Assembly (NCBI RefSeq): GCF_014839805.1 | Contig: NC_051121.1 | Coordinates: 8,043,116 to 8,107,115 of the forward strand | Length of the DNA: 64,000 bases | Source of the DNA: Manduca sexta | Taxonomy: Eukaryota; Arthropoda; Insecta; Lepidoptera; Sphingidae | Direction of reading: 5' to 3' | Part shown: positions 1 through 11,546 of the stretch, one piece after another | Position numbering within the stretch: the stretch's first letter is position 1 | Layout of the letters: each line of letters starts with the position of its first letter | Program-made: the position numbers and the translations under genes | Notes under the pieces: generated by a model | Told to the model about the DNA's origin: nothing | What the model saw: the letters and a program-made list of their open reading frames with translations, nothing else | Database searches by the model: none

Positions 1-374
1 AACTCTATACTCACAAATCGAACAATTTAAACTCTTCCTGTCAAAAAATCATACAACCTTCGAGAGAAATCTTGGAGAGACGTGAACGTGTGAAAGTTTG
101 GCATATTGTTCCGCGCTGAATGGATGACTCGTTATATTAAACCGCAGGGCGCCCGCACTCAATTTCACGAAAAAACTTATAAACGCCTATTCGGCAGAGA
201 TTCAGAAATTTTGGATGCGGTATTCAATATCATTCCTGTTGCACGTCAGTGGCGAAAGGTCCATATAACTCGATTCCTGCCGGCTTCCCTTTCATAATCT
301 ATATAAAACCTAATTATCCTTACAATGATCTTGAGACCACATTTATGTATATTAGTACTTACATTTACACATGG

Positions 375-700
375 TCATTTTGACATCGCGTTACTAAATA
401 AAACCACATACTTATCTACTTGGAAATAACACATTACAATAAGTTACTTGAGCCGTAGATGTAAAATAAAAAAGTTTATGTTTCGAATAAAATGAATATT
501 ATTAAAAGTAATTTTAATTTTACGCGCCCTTATGCCATTACTACTATTCCACGAGAGTTCGTCGCAGCGGCAACATCATACTTTCAGTCAGAAATACACT
601 CACGCACACGCCATATTTGCATTAAGCTACAAAATGATCAAAAAGTCAGGAAACTAAAACCGGGATTTTTGTGGATGATTTTTGACACAACGTCAGCAAA
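375..700 (+). repeat. Dispersed repeat family J, copy 1
   Basis: gacatcgcgttactaaataa, gagttcgtcgcagcggcaac, actttcagtcagaaatacac. About 325 bp shared with 57860-58205 in the same orientation. A 117-codon open frame covers this copy, but the second copy is broken in every frame and the protein is unrecognised, so a gene is not called. Confidence 0.7.
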
Positions 701-2269
701 GGTGAAGACGAGTATGTGGGTTCATTTAGTAACGCAATGTCAAAATGACGTTGTATGTTATGTCGGATTCTCATTAAAAAATTTCACCCTTCGCTACTGT
801 TGCAAGTATAATATTTTTACCATTCGCTTTGGTAAGGTAAGGTAGTAAGGAGAGCTACTCTACAGCGATTTTTATCTATAAGATGAACCAATTTGATTGT
901 TCGGTATCTCTGCTACAATCTTATGTTACAACCTTGATGCGTTTTGTGTGATTGCGGCGAATACCCTAAATCCCTTTCTTTACCATTTATATAGTTGGAC
1001 AGAGCCTCAGATGTATCCCTTACAATTTGGTACAACATTTCAAGTGATGATCACAGATGGCGCTAGACTCCTCTAATTATTTGAAAATTAAAATGGATAC
1101 ATAACAAATTCGACAATCTTGTCTCATCTCGACCAAAAAGTCCCGGGACTCGAGACAACTAAAATTACGAAAAGTCAAACCCTACCAGCAAAAAATATGG
1201 AAACCAATTTTAAATCTTTAGACAATCCTGGTCAATCTCAAGTAAGAAATCAACCATGATAATAATACCACATCCAATTTTCATACTGAGCGTCCCAAAC
1301 AAAGATACGATCAACTTTTTGACGCAGTCACGGCGAAAGGCACTCTTTGTAACAGTATTATTCTTTTCAACAAAAGTTATGGGTTATGGATTAAATTTTC
1401 GTCGCCGTTTGACACTTTTGTCGTGTGTGGATATAATTTGGGTTAATACGTATTATAAACTGTAGAGGATGAATTGGTAACTTTAACCAGGAGATTTTTT
1501 TTAAATTATAAGCAAAGTTTTGTCTAAAAAGGTTATTCGTTTTCATTGTGGCTTCATAAGCAATCAATCAAAGTAGAAATTAAAAATAGGCTAGCAACAT
1601 TGAATTTTATGTTTTTAATCTATAAGTAAATTCTACAACCATTATTTAAAATAAATTTATTTCATTACATTATTTAATATTTCAGTATCTCTCAGTCGTC
1701 TGTAGTTATATATTTTAATATAAACGCATTTTTATAACACCCACCTCTTGTATCTACCAATTCACATACGACAACCATTCAAACCCAACCTTTTCAGGGA
1801 AACATCTAAGCGCAAATATTAAATTTTTACCCTAATTTAGAAGCCAAAAAGTCGTTATTCGCACATTTACGAGCAACAATAGAGAGAGGAACGGAAACTG
1901 GGAGTACAGTCACCTCATTTCCTTGATTGCAGGCAATAATAACTTCTAATGGTCGCCAGTTACACCTGGTAACCTACCGAACTTCAAACCTTTTGATTTC
2001 TTATGTTTACGCGAATGTTAGACATCGAAATTAAACTGTTATTCGCATTTTATCGCGGGTTTTTATTTCATACTTTTTTACAATATTTCGGAGACTGCAG
2101 TCATGGTCATGGGGCAGACTGAGGTGATGATCGTCTGATAAGTCAGTTACAATATGTACCTATATTTTACACTTATAAAGTTTTATCATCACACACTTTT
2201 ATACAATGTAAGCGTTATCATGGACAAGACTGACTGCATCGGTGACGCTGTATTGCTATATGACTACCA
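701..2269. other. Unassigned AT-rich sequence
   Basis: Only short open frames (longest about 69 codons at 1256) with no recognisable protein. No repeat copy was matched. Confidence 0.5.
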
Positions 2270-2445
2270 TGGTAGCGGGTTCGATATCTAAGATGGGTAA
2301 AGAGATGTTGGATTTTTCTGCATCAGCTCGGAGTCTTTAATTATTGCTTGATACTAAAATAGGCTTGCCCTCTATCACATCATACACATGATGTGGGTGC
2401 ACAGTTTGCTCTTCCTTCCACTACGGGCTTAAAGGTGTGAGTGTC
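2270..2445 (+). mobile_element. SINE family B, degraded copy
   Basis: tagcgggttcgatatctaag, then ttttctgcatcagctcgg and ctatcacatcatacacatg, in the family order; heavily mutated. Confidence 0.5.
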
Positions 2446-4372
2446 AAAATATGGTATTTTATTACAGCACAACTAATGAGATGTTTGCACTCAGCCTAAA
2501 AGAAGGTAAACAATACCAAGTAAAGTTACGTGCAAACCTAGTATTGTAAAAAGGAACTACCCATTGCTTAGTGGGCTATTTAATAAAAATTAACACAATC
2601 ACGTTGAGTCAGCGCATGCTTTCAATGTTAGGACGAAGACCATTAATAATGGCAAGTAATTAATAATAATTACACCACATAGAACAAGTAAATGAGACTG
2701 CATGAGTTGCGGGGTTTGTGCGGTCGGCTTTGTTTCAACCAAAAGTGCGTACATACGTTAAATAATTTTCAAAATGGTTTTTACAAAAACACGACGGGGC
2801 GGCAACGCGACGCTGGCAGGACGTGGATAGTTTTTAACATACTAGTTGATGTAGAATATTAGCTTTTTCTCGCGGCTTCGCCCGCGTAAACGTTTTTATA
2901 ATATATTTTTAGAAGTTTTTTAGGAGAAACAATTTCGTAATAGGTACATGATTGTCGTGTAACTTTAAACACGAAAATAATATTCCTTTTGAGAGTTTCC
3001 GTTGAGTGCGCTGTGAAAACGGTTAAAGTTACGCAACAATCATGTACCACGGTATTTTCTTTTTAACAATTTTTAAAAAATATATTTTAATACTAAATAA
3101 AAAGAGAATCGAGACCGTGTCTAGGGAAATAGAACAAAAGACAATAAAAATGCAACCTAAATGCAGCGAAAATTGGAATTGAATTTCCTTTGACAATACC
3201 CAATATATTTACGTACCTATTACAAGACAATATATTTATAAAAACACGTTGGTATTATATCAGTTATTAGTGATCATTCAACGAAATTGCATTGTTAGAT
3301 TAGTTAAATATTTGCGTAATCAAAAAGAAGATCCGCAAATTCGGCTTAAAAATTAAGATATAAATGTAAAATAATATTCTCTATACCTACTTAAAAATAA
3401 ATAAAAAAAAATAAAATTGAAAAATATTCGGGTGCGTAGGATTTTGTTTTTGACTCAGAAAAGTGAATTTAACTCCGGTAGGTATTGTGATAGGTTTCTA
3501 CCAGCCTGAGGTACAGAATACCCATGTCCTCATTGACTCAGGAAAAAGCCACTATGACAAGTATTTTATTATGTGTAAAAAAAATACTAACGTTACTCTT
3601 CCATTAAAACAGCAATAATAATTTTTTTTATTATTATTTAAAAAAATTAAAGAGTCCAGTAAAATACTAAATTCTCTCAAAATCACAATAAATATGCACC
3701 GAAAACATCAAGAGGACATTCAGCCATAACACAAGACAAGAACATTCAGCCATATTGAAATCAATATCCAATTCCAAATTTAAAAATTCACCGGAGTCAA
3801 GCGCTTGGCATCTTTAAACATCGAATCGTGCGCCTCCCGTAATCTGGCAGCTTAAGTGAAGACATCCGAGCAGGTGTAACTCCACTATCCCATGTCTTCC
3901 CTAATCCCGGATAATTAAGGTGTGCAATATTAAGGCGAGCGGAGCGCTACATCCGCTGTATTATTCAAACGCACGCCTGAGATACAACCAAGATGTCTGA
4001 CAATGTAATTTGGTGGCCTTCTAATGCCTGTTGAATATCGTGGCCATGTTTCGTTTAAAAAAAAATTTTTTTTTCTCAAATATATCCGAACAAAACCACT
4101 TAGCCACTAAAATCATTTTCCCTGGTTAGGAATAATGCATTGATAACATTTAGAAATTAGATAGTATCTATATAAATTTAACAAACCAAATACAAATCTA
4201 ATTTGAATACCGCATGGCTCCAGGCGATAAATAATGTTATAACAGTAATAAAATTAGCTGTAATTTTAGGTAACGTATATGACAAGTAGCGGATACGACT
4301 GTTATTCTGGTATAAAAGATATATTAAATTAGAAGCTGTTTATTTTGATGTAAAATACCATACGTTAATTTC
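2446..4372. other. Unassigned sequence with a family E start
   Basis: A family E start (ctcgcggcttcgcccgcgta) lies at about 2868-2900. The minus-strand open frame here spans that repeat and is not a gene. Otherwise nothing recognised. Confidence 0.5.
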
Positions 4373-4664
4373 TTAAGGCGATACCTCAAGGTCCATTTTC
4401 ATACATTTTGTTTCACCTTTAATCTGGGTAACTAAACAAGTATTGGCAAGTAAAGAATTTAAATTCACGTCTAGTTAGTGATTAGTTCTCGCAGTTGAAA
4501 GAAAAACGTAAAAATAATTAATAATCATGGATATTTCGGCCTTTAAAATTTCGTCATATTAAATTTTAAAGGCCGAAATATCCATGATTGCCAATACTTG
4601 TTTAGTTACCCAGATTAAAGGTGAAACAAAATGTATGAAAATGGACCTTGAGGTATCGCCTTAA
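4373..4664. mobile_element. TTAA-bounded nested foldback element
   Basis: Two perfect inverted arms of 76 bases (4373-4448 and 4589-4664) begin and end in TTAA. Inside lies a second perfect foldback: 4523-4551 and 4561-4589 pair over 29 bases around a 9-base loop. About 74 bases between the outer and inner left arms have no partner on the right, as if one side lost a block. TTAA at both ends fits a piggyBac-type target duplication. No coding capacity. Confidence 0.8.
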
Positions 4665-5625
4665 TCATCATTACTTGAATACATTGAAAGCGAAACTAAT
4701 ACCTAAGTGTTTTTAGCATTCATTATAATAATTATACGGCACACAAGTCAAAGGTGTTAAGATTTTTTTTATGCATATGGCGTGAACGCAGTATAATAAA
4801 TTGAAGAGATAGAAACATTTTTTTATTTAATAAAATAACGTTTATATGGCTGTGTGACCTAAGCTGTCTTTACCTCCTATGCGCGGGAAAAAAAATCAAA
4901 TCCAATTTCAAATTCCGAATGCCATTGTCGTAACCTAAGTCGCAGGCACATCTACGCTTCGTCTCGTTTGCAATATTTAATAACATTAGACTGTGTAGCC
5001 TTAACATAAAATATCAACGTATTCAAACGCCATAACAATGTTTGCTAAAATACACAAACAGTTCTATACAATTTCATCAACGTATACATTGGAATCGACG
5101 CAAACCACTAAGCCGTGACAATCCGACGAGTTTCAAATTGTAGCATAAATAATAAACGCAACTATAATAAGTTTTAATAATTAATAAGTTTTGATTATAA
5201 TTTATACAATGAATTTACAGAGAATATTTACTGGCTTTGTGACGCCTTGAGTCCTCACAATTCCACTACCCTTCTTTATTAAACGAGAATCTTTAAAGAC
5301 ACCAAGGGATTTCGAAACCTTAGAGGTATGTCATAAAGTATTCATTGCCTAAATTAATTACTGTTCCATAGAATAACATGTTATGACAAGTTGTAACCAA
5401 TTTTCATAGAACGCCCTAATAACGGAACGATTATATGTGCAATTTTTTATTGTTTGATAAAATAGAGAACGTTAGACCTCCAGCTGTTGGACTTGTTGAT
5501 TATCAAATATCAATGCGAGCATTGTGACTTCATCTTATAAATAACTTGAAGGCCCGAGATAACACTCATGCCCGCAAAAGAATTGCGACCGATAAGCTCT
5601 ACTAATTATTTCCCTACTAGGTATT

Positions 5626-6000
5626 GTTCGCGGCTTCGCTCGTGTGAAAACCCTTTCCCCCTACAATAGTCCCTAAAACACTGTAGCGATCGACAGCATC
5701 ATCTGCACGATGCCAGCGCCACCTATAAAAAGAATCTGATTAAAATAATCCCATAACTTCTCGTGGGAGCAAATTACAGGGTCTGAAAAGAAGCCTTAAT
5801 GAGGCTGGCATAATCTTGTAGATTAAAAGCCTCTATGCTTATTCATTAAATAAGGATTATAAAAAAGAGAAGCCTGTGTACTAATCCAGTATATGGTCTA
5901 GCCGTGTTCCAAATTTCATCCAAATCCGTTCAGCTGTTTTTGCGTTTACTTCTAACAAACATGAAAACATTATCACGAACTTTCGCGTTTATAATATTAG
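5626..6000 (+). repeat. Repeat family E (RTE-like 3' end)
   Basis: Starts gttcgcggcttcgctcgtgt and ends near tccgttcagctgtttttgcg. The family carries a 'cgcggcttcgcccgcgtg' start, a 'gataaaagtcc' block and a 'ttcagtggtt' end, as in many lepidopteran genomes. The RTE link is inferred. Confidence 0.5.
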
Positions 6001-6543
6001 ATTTGTCAAACAATGCGTTTGCCATTAACCACATTGTATACTACTTTATAACAAGACAGTTTAAGATGTTATTTAAATGATATGAAAAAATCACGAAGCG
6101 AATCTCTAGCGTGACCATTTTAAATATCAAACAATAATGACTTATTTATTTATCTATCATCATTTGTGCAATATCTTTACAGGTACCTTAAACTCAATAT
6201 TGTCGCTATTAACTATAGTAACAATTAAATAACGTACTAAAATATGTAGTATTAAGTAGTAATTATAGACAATCGTCCCAAAACCCCTAATCAAACATAC
6301 ATGTTTACAAAAAGAAAACAAACATCAAATCTTATAGCTGAAACAATTGGTAAATAACGAACGAAACAATCTAGGCGGGCAGAGCGGGGTAAATAATAAA
6401 TATATCATACGCTCAACGGGATGCGGGTTGCTGCAATGACGTCAGTACGGGACGCGGGTCAATTCCCCGCTAACTCTACAACCATGATCATTTCATGAAT
6501 GGTGCAGTAAAAATAAAAGGAACATTTTTATTTACTGTTGCAC

Positions 6544-6775
6544 TTACTTTTGCTCGCGGGTTCGTCCGCGTATTTACTTTAGCCGGGATAAAAGTCCAGC
6601 TATGTGTTTAATGGTATAAAAAATACTTCAAACCTGATTAAAATATTCCAAGTTACTGAACGCGAAGAATACCTGGAATGAAATAGCCTTATGTTAATCT
6701 AAGACTTGCTCTATCTGTGTGCTAAATTTCATGCAAAAAAGTTCAGCTGTTTTTGCCTTTACTTATACTTAACAG
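6544..6775 (+). repeat. Repeat family E
   Basis: ttttgctcgcgggttcgtcc, ccgggataaaagtccagc, and aaaagttcagctgtttttgc in family order. Confidence 0.55.
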
Positions 6776-6995
6776 TCATAAATGTTCGTTTTTATAAACA
6801 AAAAAGTATTTAATTGTCTCACTAAGAATACCTAATGTCAAATTAACATCTAATAAATGTCAACAAATTGATTGTACTATTTCATACCTTTTACTTATAG
6901 CATGTAATATGTATAAGCATCAGTTTGGTGAATTAAATAAAAAAAAAATACAGTAAGAAGGAAAATAACATTTTGTATGCAATAAGTATATAGAA

Positions 6996-7303
6996 GCGGC
7001 GATAGACTCGTTGGTTGTGGAACAATCCGTCGAGACGAATGTCCGCAAGTTCAAATCCCAAGGGCACACAGCTTTGACATTTCTAAAATTATGTGTGTAT
7101 TCTTTGTAAATTATCGCTTGCTTTAACGTTGAAGGAAAAAATCGTGAGGAAACCTGCAAACCTGAGAAGTTGAGAGGGTGTGTGAAGTCTACCAACCCGC
7201 ACTAGGCGAGCGTGGTGGACTAAGGCCTAATCCCTCACAGTAGTAGAAGACGCCCGTGCTCAGCAGTGGGACGATATTTAATACACGGCACATATTATTA
7301 TTC
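6996..7303 (+). mobile_element. SINE family A, full copy
   Basis: The tRNA-like head (gcggcgatagactcgttgg, B box aagttcaaatccc) is followed by the family body (tgtgtgtattctttgtaaatt, gtgtgtgaagtctaccaac) and a cag-cagtggga end with a TAT-rich tail. An RNA polymerase III-type retroposon; not a working tRNA gene. Confidence 0.75.
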
Positions 7304-7340
7304 ATTATAAACTATATAAAACCTATCGATTTTATTTTAC

Positions 7341-7758
7341 TACTAGCTTTTGCTTGCTGCTTCGCCCGCGTGAAGGAGTTTTCCAGGATAAAAGTCCACT
7401 GTATGATAAAAGTATTGCTACATATTTTCCAGGTACTGATAGGTTCAAACTAATTTTATTCCTATGGGGGTTGAATTTATCAAAATCCTATTTAAACGGA
7501 CGTCTTCATCATAGCAGCTCCAATCTTTAATTTCAGTTCAATCAGTCGAAAATCTAAGATAAAGATTTATACAAACTTCCATCCCCTATTTTATCCCCTT
7601 GGGGGTGGAATTTATCAAAATCCTTTCTTAGCAGATGTCTACGTCATAACATCTACCTCCATGCGAAATTTCAGCCCGATCGGTCCAGTGGTTTGGGCAG
7701 TGCGTTGATAGATCACTATGTCACTCAGTCAGTCACCTTTGAGTTATATATATTTAGA
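7341..7758 (+). repeat. Repeat family E, longest copy
   Basis: tactagcttttgcttgctgc start, ccaggataaaagtccactg, and an end with cgatcggtccagtggtttgg. The middle 'cccttgggggtggaatttatc' block is present twice (near 7464 and 7600), an internal duplication. Confidence 0.6.
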
Positions 7759-8273
7759 TTTCATTGATGTAAGACAAACAATTTAAAGGGTTTGGCGTGC
7801 TTAAAGTGCTCAACCGAAAGTGCGGTGCGTTAACAAACTTATAAGCAGGTTAAAAAAAGCAAAACACACAAAACACTATAATCGCTATACATTCTATTTA
7901 GCTAAATTAGTTTGTTATACAACCTAAACGTTGAATTTAATTTAACCGTATTAACCGTGTAGCCGTTTGGTTTACGTCACTTCCGGTTCCATCCATCTAA
8001 TTTCCTTAATACACATTGTTACCTTTCAACATTGTGTTCAGTGTGAAGCGAAATGGAGCGTCATTCGACGGCAAAAATATTTGCAGGTCATACTTTAATG
8101 TATGTATTTGTATTTGGAAGATAATTTAATTGGTTATAGCCTTTGTAACGCAACGCGTGGTGAGTTTTGTTAAACTGAAGCTGCGGTTTCGGTTTTAAAG
8201 TTAACAAGTTTTTGTGACTGCCGTAAATATTTGATTTGGGTCATTAGTCACATATTACATTTACTTTATAAAC

Positions 8274-8517
8274 TAACCCCCTTCTTCATAGACGTTATTT
8301 ATCTAAGTACGGAGCATTGCTGTGATAACAAGTCTGTTCCTCAGCTTTGTTTATCTGACAGCCAACTAGATTCAAGTTGTATCTCAATATAAGCCAATCA
8401 CAACGGCTATGTCTACGCACTGCGAAAGCTGCCATGCCGTCAGCTCTGAGAAACAGACTTGTTATCAAAGCAATGCTCCGTCCTTAGATAAATAACGTCT
8501 ATGAAAAAGGGGGTTAT
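8274..8517. mobile_element. MITE family H, copy 1
   Basis: About 244 bp with long imperfect terminal inverted repeats: taacccccttcttcatag at the left and ctatgaaaaagggggtta at the right, extending inward through tagacgttatttat and tctaagtacggagcattgct. TA flanks suggest a mariner/Tc1-like target. Non-coding. Confidence 0.75.
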
Positions 8518-8527
8518 AGTTTCATTA

Positions 8528-8845
8528 TAATAATATCAGCCCTGTATTATATACTTGCCCACTGCTGAGCACGGGCCTCCTCTACTACTGAGAGGGATTA
8601 GGCCTTACTCCACCACGCTGGCCTAGTGCGGATTGGTAGTCTTCACACACCTTCGAAATTCCTATAGAGAACTTCTCAGATGTGCAGGTTTCCTCACGTA
8701 GTTTTCCTTCACCGTTAAAGCGAACGATAAATTCACAAAGAATACACACATGATTTAGAAAAGTCAGAGGTGTGTGCGCTTGGGATTTGAACCTGCGGAC
8801 ATTCGTCTTGGTAGTCCGTTCTACACCCAACTAGGATATCGCCAC
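8528..8845 (-). mobile_element. SINE family A, full copy, minus strand
   Basis: Reverse orientation: tail taataatatcagccctgta, body ttcacaaagaatacacaca, B box ggatttgaacc, and A-box end ctaggatatcgcc. About 10 bp from MITE H copy 1. Confidence 0.8.
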
Positions 8846-10404
8846 TTTTTTTTGTTTCATTATAACTACTATTGAAATATAAGGACCGTATTCACAAACT
8901 CTACGAAGTACGGAGCAATGCTGTAAGACCCACGGGCGCCGGGCGGGGATTGCAAGTAGGTGCACGTGCACCCCCATGCCTAGAAAACAAACCACAAAAA
9001 ACATAATTAGTCACTGAATAAATCTGCAAAAATGAGAAGTGTGGACCACAGAGGTTTTGTATGATAAAGCATTTTCAAAAACTTAATATGTAGTATAGTA
9101 GTTGCAGATGCATCTCCCTGAAACTAATCTTGGCGACGGCCATGGTAAGATCATTTCTCAGTGCATTCGACATGATAGTATTTGCGGTGCGTAGGCATAG
9201 GGGCGCTTTGATGAGTTAATATTGAAATCTAACTTTACTTCAGTTGGCTGCCAAATAAACAAAGCTAAATGAAGCTCAAGAATGTAAAATTGCAGACACT
9301 GGGTTTGGATGCACTGTACGTCCTCATAATATTTTTTGTGAATATGGGAGTCAACGTATTCGTATCCAGTGCCATTAGCTCCTTTCCAACTACATTAGAA
9401 CTGAAACATAAAATCACAATCAATATACTTTCGTTAAAACGTACTCCCTGGGGTGCGCACTGCGCGCCATTTGCAATATTTTTATTAAGCAAAAAATCAG
9501 TCAAAGAATACATTTATACACGTTTAATACCATTAAGTTGACCGGAGACGGCGAGTGTGACGATAAACAAGTGACGACAATGCACGAGTGGATCCACTCA
9601 ACTAAATTAACTCAGCAATACCTACTTGCTGCATTAGGCCGTGTGTCACACCGATTCAAAGAGAAATCATTATCACACTTCGTGAATACATTTTTCGTCG
9701 ATAAAATAAAAAAAATCTCGTAAGAATTTAACAGTTTTATGGAATGATGTAAAATCTCTATTGAACTGTAGGAACCCATAGACTAACTAAAAAAACATTA
9801 TACTTTATCAATGTACCTTTAAATCACGACTTGCGAGATCCTGGTACACATAAGGTTTCAACAAATACCTTGCATGAAATTTATATAAATTACGAAAGGC
9901 AAGCTGCCAGGTTTCGGTTAAATAGTCCTTTCGCCACTGCTACCAAAGACAAGACAACGTAGGTATAATACAAAAAACATGTAAAAATTACCAAACTGCT
10001 AAAGTTTAAGATTTCTAGATGTTCGTTAGTATTAAACGCAAAAGCGCTGAATGAATTTAAATGTAATTTGGCACACAAATGGATCAAGTTCCAGATTAAC
10101 ATAATACAAATACTATTTTTTATGCTGGGAAAGTACACAGTACAACTTTATTCCAGCTAAAAAAATGCAACAACGCCTATTATATAATTTTCGATTAGTT
10201 ATTGTTAAAGTCAAAACGGATTCATTATTTTTAAACTTTTTAATTATGACAGCGCGCACAGCGAGTGCAATAACGTCAGACAGCAATAACTAGGTCTAAT
10301 TAAAAATACTGTTTGACATTAACATTAATAGTGAGGATACACTATGTTAAATAAAGGGGAAGGCGGCTATTTTACTTCAACAGAGTTTTTTTTTTACTTT
10401 AATT
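8846..10404. other. Unassigned, probably decayed mobile element
   Basis: 8925-9700 is less AT-rich than its surroundings and open on both strands for 80-90 codons (9265-9541). No protein family was recognised, and the flanks read like broken coding sequence on the minus strand (8930-9230). A dead transposon is the likeliest reading, unproven. Confidence 0.35.
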
Positions 10405-10710
10405 GATGAGACAAGCTTGCCGTTCGCCTGATGGTAGGCAATACGACTACCCATAAATAGTAGAAACACGATCCAACACCTTGCATTATAGAGTATTGTT
10501 TGCTATGACGAGACGAGCTTGCCGTTCGCCTGATGGTAAGCGATACGACCGCCCATAAACAATAGAAACACCATATAACACTGAATTACAAAGTATTGGT
10601 ATTCCACTGCGCTCGCCATCCTGAGACATACGTTAAGTCTTACTATGTCTATATGTATGTACTAGTGTAGTGACTACACTGCTGCTTGGTGGCAGAAAAC
10701 TTACCGATAT
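10405..10710 (-). repeat. Repeat family G with a tandem duplicated end
   Basis: The block agcttgccgttcgcctgatg...cataaa occurs twice in a row (about 10410-10505 and 10508-10605), then ctgctgcttggtggcagaaa. The reverse of the 45918 copy. Confidence 0.65.
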
Positions 10711-11322
10711 CCGACCTTAAAAGCTAAAATCAAAGACAGTGCGGTGTAAGACGAGGTCGCATTTATTTGTATTTCGCATGGGGAATCCGATACGCGAACC
10801 CTCCAACTGAACAGACGAATGGTATTGGATAGCTTGGAAAATTGTTGACGAAAATCCTTTGTGCTGCCTTTAATGATATTTTGCTTTTAAGATCCGCGAC
10901 AGCTAAAGCCTATTGTAATGCCGGATTATCACTGAATTATCAATTATTAAATCCATATTTTTGCTTATTGACAGCATACACTGAAATACGTTATTGTCTG
11001 GTCCTATTTAATTGAACAACTTTTAAAATACGTTTTATAAGTTATTGTCAGTTTATGTTAATAAAAAAATTATACTACCATCAAAAACCACTAAAAATAA
11101 TTTAATATTAACATTAACGTGAATAACAAAATAAGTTACCAGTTTTGGAATCGGTGCCTAATAAAAATTAAACATTGTTTACGTACATTTGCTCATGTAT
11201 TCATCTACTCGTAGCCTTGACCAGCAATTTCAATGACTAATGTTAAAATTTTATGACACCGATTTATTAGGCACTCTTCCTTTTTTCGAAGTCGTTTAAA
11301 AATATAACAGAATATTGATTAA

Positions 11323-11546
11323 TTCCTTCCTAACAGAATTGCGGTCACGGCGGCCAATCTCAACGGAGATCATCTAAGTACGCGGGACATATTATACTAC
11401 ACGAGTCTATCGGCCTGTTGAAACCGGATATATACAGACTAATCCCAGAACGCGACGCACTTACGTGGACCACTATGGCGGGTTTTAACACCTTGTGAAC
11501 AATGGTCACTATCTGGGCGGATATAAAATATATCCTGCCACCAGCA
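11323..11546 (+). repeat. SINE C tail joined to repeat family D
   Basis: 11323-11398 is the 3' end of family C in reverse orientation (gcggccaatctcaacggag). From 11402 a family D unit starts (tcggcctgttgaaaccgga) and runs to gcggatataaaatatatcct. The two are fused without a gap. Confidence 0.6.

Noticed and set aside
492..845. 117-codon open frame on the plus strand
   Set aside because: It lies mostly within a dispersed repeat whose second copy is broken, and the protein is not recognised.
6996..7195. 91-codon minus-strand frame
   Set aside because: It runs through the body of a SINE.
9265..9541. Gene at the double-open region (82 codons minus, 90 codons plus)
   Set aside because: No recognised domain on either strand; flanks look like decayed mobile-element sequence.
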